Below, one piece after another: positions 7,150 to 8,865 of a stretch of DNA of 8,865 nucleotides. Position 1 is the stretch's first letter. Every line of letters begins with the position of its first letter. A model generated the notes under the pieces. That model worked only from the letters and a program-made list of their open reading frames with translations, was not told the DNA's origin and did not search any database. The DNA is from an uncultured Verrucomicrobiae bacterium (GTDB lineage: Bacteria > Verrucomicrobiota > Verrucomicrobiia > Verrucomicrobiales > Akkermansiaceae), in NCBI GenBank assembly GCA_937957985.1, contig CALGOH010000319.1, positions 1 to 8,865 on the forward strand. Reading direction: 5' to 3'. Both the position numbers and the translations under genes were made by a program.

Positions 7150-8393
7150 GATGCATCAGTGGCAGGGGCCAGGGAGTCGAGGCGTCGGAGGGCTTCGCCG
7201 ATCGAACCGTCGGCCAGCAACCGGGCGATGAAGTCCAGTTCGCGGACCTCGGCGGAACCGTCGCGCCTCAGTTCGAGCAGGCGGGCCGGGAGACGGAGGT
7301 CCTCGGGCCTGGCAAAGACGGAGCCACGCTCGGCGGCCCGGGCCTGCTGGATGATCTCGAGGAACCGGTATCCGAACTCGTGGGTCGGCTCGATCATCGT
7401 GCCCTCGCCGTAGTCGTTCCAGGTGACCAGCTGCACGGTTTCCCACGGACCCTCGAGGCAGACGTCCAGCGACTCCTTCAGGGTTTCGCCATCGCGGTGC
7501 TCGATGACCGGATGCGGATTCTCATAGACATCCCGGAAACCGGGCAGTGCCGACACGATGACCTCCGAAGGCTCACCGACATTTCGATAGATCTCCGCCA
7601 GGCGCTCCCGCGCCCCCTCGGCGTTGCTCCACGCGGACGAGTGCGCCCAGGTGAAGCCCCCGTCGCCCCCCACACCCCGCCAGAGATGATGCAGTGCGAA
7701 GAAGGCCGGGCGCGACTGCATGGAATCGAACGCCGTCGCCCACACTTCGGGATCCTTGACGTGAATGGGACCGAAGTTCAGCAGCAGCGGCCGGTCCTCG
7801 ATCCGCACGTAGTGCGGGGCGGCAAACCATTCGTCCTCCAGCCACCCGAAGGTCGCGGAAAGGTGTTCGGCGACCTCGTCCCGTCCGAGATCTCCGATCT
7901 CCTGCATGTAGCCGATCGTCCGGTCTTCGAAGCACACGGCGAAGCGCATCCCGAGACGACCCGCGACCTCGAACGCACGGACACTGGCCTCGTGGATCGA
8001 AGGGTAGTCGGCGGTCTTCGCGATGCCGTACCAGTCGACGATGATGCCATCGACGCCTGCCAGCTTCATCTGCAGGAGCTGGCACTCGATCACCGCCGCG
8101 TCGGTCGAATCGTAGAGCCCGATCAGCGGATGATAATGCGACCAGATGTCCGGCAGGCCATCCTTCCCGGTCTTCGAGGGATCGTGCTGGCGCCCGTGGC
8201 CGGTCCAGTGCGAGCCCCACTGCCCCCGGACCCCCGGGGTCTCGTACCAGGGCATGTAGTGCATCAGCAGCAGCTTCCCTTCCACCGGCGGGGGCGCGGT
8301 CGCCCCGGCGGACGAATCCCCGGCCGTCGACCCGCGCCGCTCGCACGAAGCGAGCGCGAGCGCCATGCCCAGCAATGGAAGCCAGTACCTCAT
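7146..8393 (-). CDS. GH71/GH99-like glycosidase lipoprotein
   Basis: A 415-residue protein from ATG at 8393. A frame extends 22 codons further upstream, but that part overlaps the TPR gene and is not signal-like, while the chosen start gives MRYWLPLLGMALALASC, a lipoprotein signal with lipobox LAS-C17. Glu follows the Cys, so it is probably on the outer membrane. A low-complexity linker (residues 18-39) precedes a barrel-like domain: LLLMHYMPWYE (42-51), DGIIVDWYG (115-123), RPLLLNFGPI (201-210) and the active-site-like WNDYGEGTMIEP (325-336). This layout matches the GH71/GH99-like superfamily, whose members cleave alpha-1,3-glucan or alpha-mannosides. In GH99 the two catalytic residues are Glu in NEWxEG; here the first is Asp327 and the second Glu330, closer to the GH71 form. 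The exact substrate is therefore unknown. The last 45 residues are charged and helical, an extension without a clear assignment. The stop overlaps the GH97 start by ATGA (7149-7146). Confidence 0.87.
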   Translation of the reverse strand: MRYWLPLLGMALALASCERRGSTAGDSSAGATAPPPVEGKLLLMHYMPWYETPGVRGQWGSHWTGHGRQHDPSKTGKDGLPDIWSHYHPLIGLYDSTDAAVIECQLLQMKLAGVDGIIVDWYGIAKTADYPSIHEASVRAFEVAGRLGMRFAVCFEDRTIGYMQEIGDLGRDEVAEHLSATFGWLEDEWFAAPHYVRIEDRPLLLNFGPIHVKDPEVWATAFDSMQSRPAFFALHHLWRGVGGDGGFTWAHSSAWSNAEGARERLAEIYRNVGEPSEVIVSALPGFRDVYENPHPVIEHRDGETLKESLDVCLEGPWETVQLVTWNDYGEGTMIEPTHEFGYRFLEIIQQARAAERGSVFARPEDLRLPARLLELRRDGSAEVRELDFIARLLADGSIGEALRRLDSLAPATDAS

Positions 8394-8397
8394 CGGA

Positions 8398-8865
8398 CTA
8401 CTCGGACGGGGCTTCCAGACGGGAAAGGTGGTCGTCGACCTCCGGCTTGAGCGCGGCATTCAGGCCGACCGCCGCCTCGTACGAGCTGCGCGCCTTGGCG
8501 GCATCCTTCAAGTCATACTGCCAGGTCAGGCCGGTGTTGAGATGGGCAACGGCCTTCATCGGCGCGTCGATCCCCTCGCTGTCCAGCACTTCGCGGTAGG
8601 CCGCGATCGCCTCCTGAAACTTGCCGAGATGCCGACGGGCGTCCCCCAGGGAAAGCAGCAGCCCCGGCCGCGACCAGTCCACCCCTTCAAGCTTGAGCGC
8701 CTTCTCCAGTGCCAGCGCGGCCCGCGCGTGGTTCTGGCTGCCCTTGGCCTCGCACTCGGCCAGCACCTGCAAGGCGGTCACTTCGGCGACCGGCCGGATG
8801 TCCACCAGCGCGAGCGCCTCATCGGCCAGCTTGCGGGCCGCCGCGTAGTCCTTCTCCTCGTAGGC
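8398..8865 (-). CDS. TPR-repeat protein, 5' end cut off by the window edge
   Basis: The frame is open from the right edge of the window to a TAG stop at 8400-8398, giving 156 residues with no stop upstream, so the N-terminus lies outside. The visible part is a run of tetratricopeptide-type helix pairs. Recognisable units begin near AYEEKDYAAARKLADEALAL (at the edge), VTALQVLAECEAKG, PGLLLSLGDARRHLGKFQEA and AVAHLNTGLTWQYDLKDA, with the usual small residues (A/G) at helix contacts. A GTG at 8805 could be read as a start, but the TPR pattern continues upstream of it, so it is internal. TPR arrays are protein-binding scaffolds; the partner is unknown. The stop lies only 4 nt before the next gene's ATG, so it is probably the upstream member of the glycosidase operon. 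Whether it is exported cannot be told without its N-terminus. TPR assignment is firm, role is not. Confidence 0.88.
   Translation of the reverse strand, partial: AYEEKDYAAARKLADEALALVDIRPVAEVTALQVLAECEAKGSQNHARAALALEKALKLEGVDWSRPGLLLSLGDARRHLGKFQEAIAAYREVLDSEGIDAPMKAVAHLNTGLTWQYDLKDAAKARSSYEAAVGLNAALKPEVDDHLSRLEAPSE

Noticed and set aside
5059..7413. Plus-strand open frame of 784 codons antisense to the GH97 gene
   Set aside because: The GH97 gene on the minus strand has intact catalytic motifs; the antisense product is low-complexity and matches no family I recognise.
7380..8450. Plus-strand open frame of 356 codons antisense to the GH71/99-like gene
   Set aside because: Same reason: composition without domain features, opposite a gene with clear family motifs and a lipobox.
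8394..8459. N-terminal extension of the GH71/99-like lipoprotein from an ATG at 8459
   Set aside because: It overlaps the TPR gene by about 60 nt and would bury the lipoprotein signal.
8803..8805. GTG as the start of the TPR protein
   Set aside because: The frame stays open to the window edge and the upstream residues complete a TPR helix, so the gene starts outside the window.

Overview
This 8.9 kb, GC-rich window carries seven genes, all on the minus strand, so transcription runs from the right edge (8865) to the left edge (1). Six of the seven look exported or membrane-anchored. The combination of a PEP-CTERM protein, a type IV prepilin-like protein with a C-terminal DGHV motif, a GH97 glycosidase, a GH71/99-like lipoprotein and a large secreted DUF6259-like protein, with no Shine-Dalgarno sequence at the starts, points to a polysaccharide-degrading member of the Verrucomicrobiota or a close PVC relative. 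That placement is an inference from gene content; there is no rRNA or marker gene here.

Right part (8865 to 4331): a tightly packed operon. A TPR protein, cut by the window edge, is followed after 4 nt by a GH71/99-like lipoprotein. The lipoprotein overlaps a GH97 alpha-glucosidase by ATGA, and the GH97 overlaps a prepilin-like protein by ATGA. The two ATGA overlaps suggest translational coupling.

Middle (4305 to 3229): 25 nt after the prepilin comes a secreted, beta-strand-rich, repetitive protein with a clear signal peptide and no sorting tail. It may be the last gene of the same transcript.

Left part (3228 to 1): two secreted-protein genes, each with its own upstream gap: a small PEP-CTERM protein and a large multidomain glycosidase-like protein. 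A near-palindromic element containing TACGTAAA lies about 45-50 nt before the start of each, and nowhere else that I saw, so these two may share a regulator. The large protein loses its frame just before the left edge, at a five-C run. The frame opened by adding one base stays open to the edge, so this is either a real truncation or an indel.

Taken together the locus looks like an export-oriented set for attacking an alpha-linked glycan: GH97 removes terminal alpha-glucose, the GH71/99-like lipoprotein may cut internal alpha linkages, and the DUF6259-like protein adds a third putative barrel. The PEP-CTERM, beta-rich and prepilin-like proteins may be surface or matrix components. No SusC/SusD pair, transporter or regulator gene is present. 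No tRNA, rRNA, CRISPR array, insertion sequence or integrase was seen, and no gene-free stretch exceeds 300 bases.
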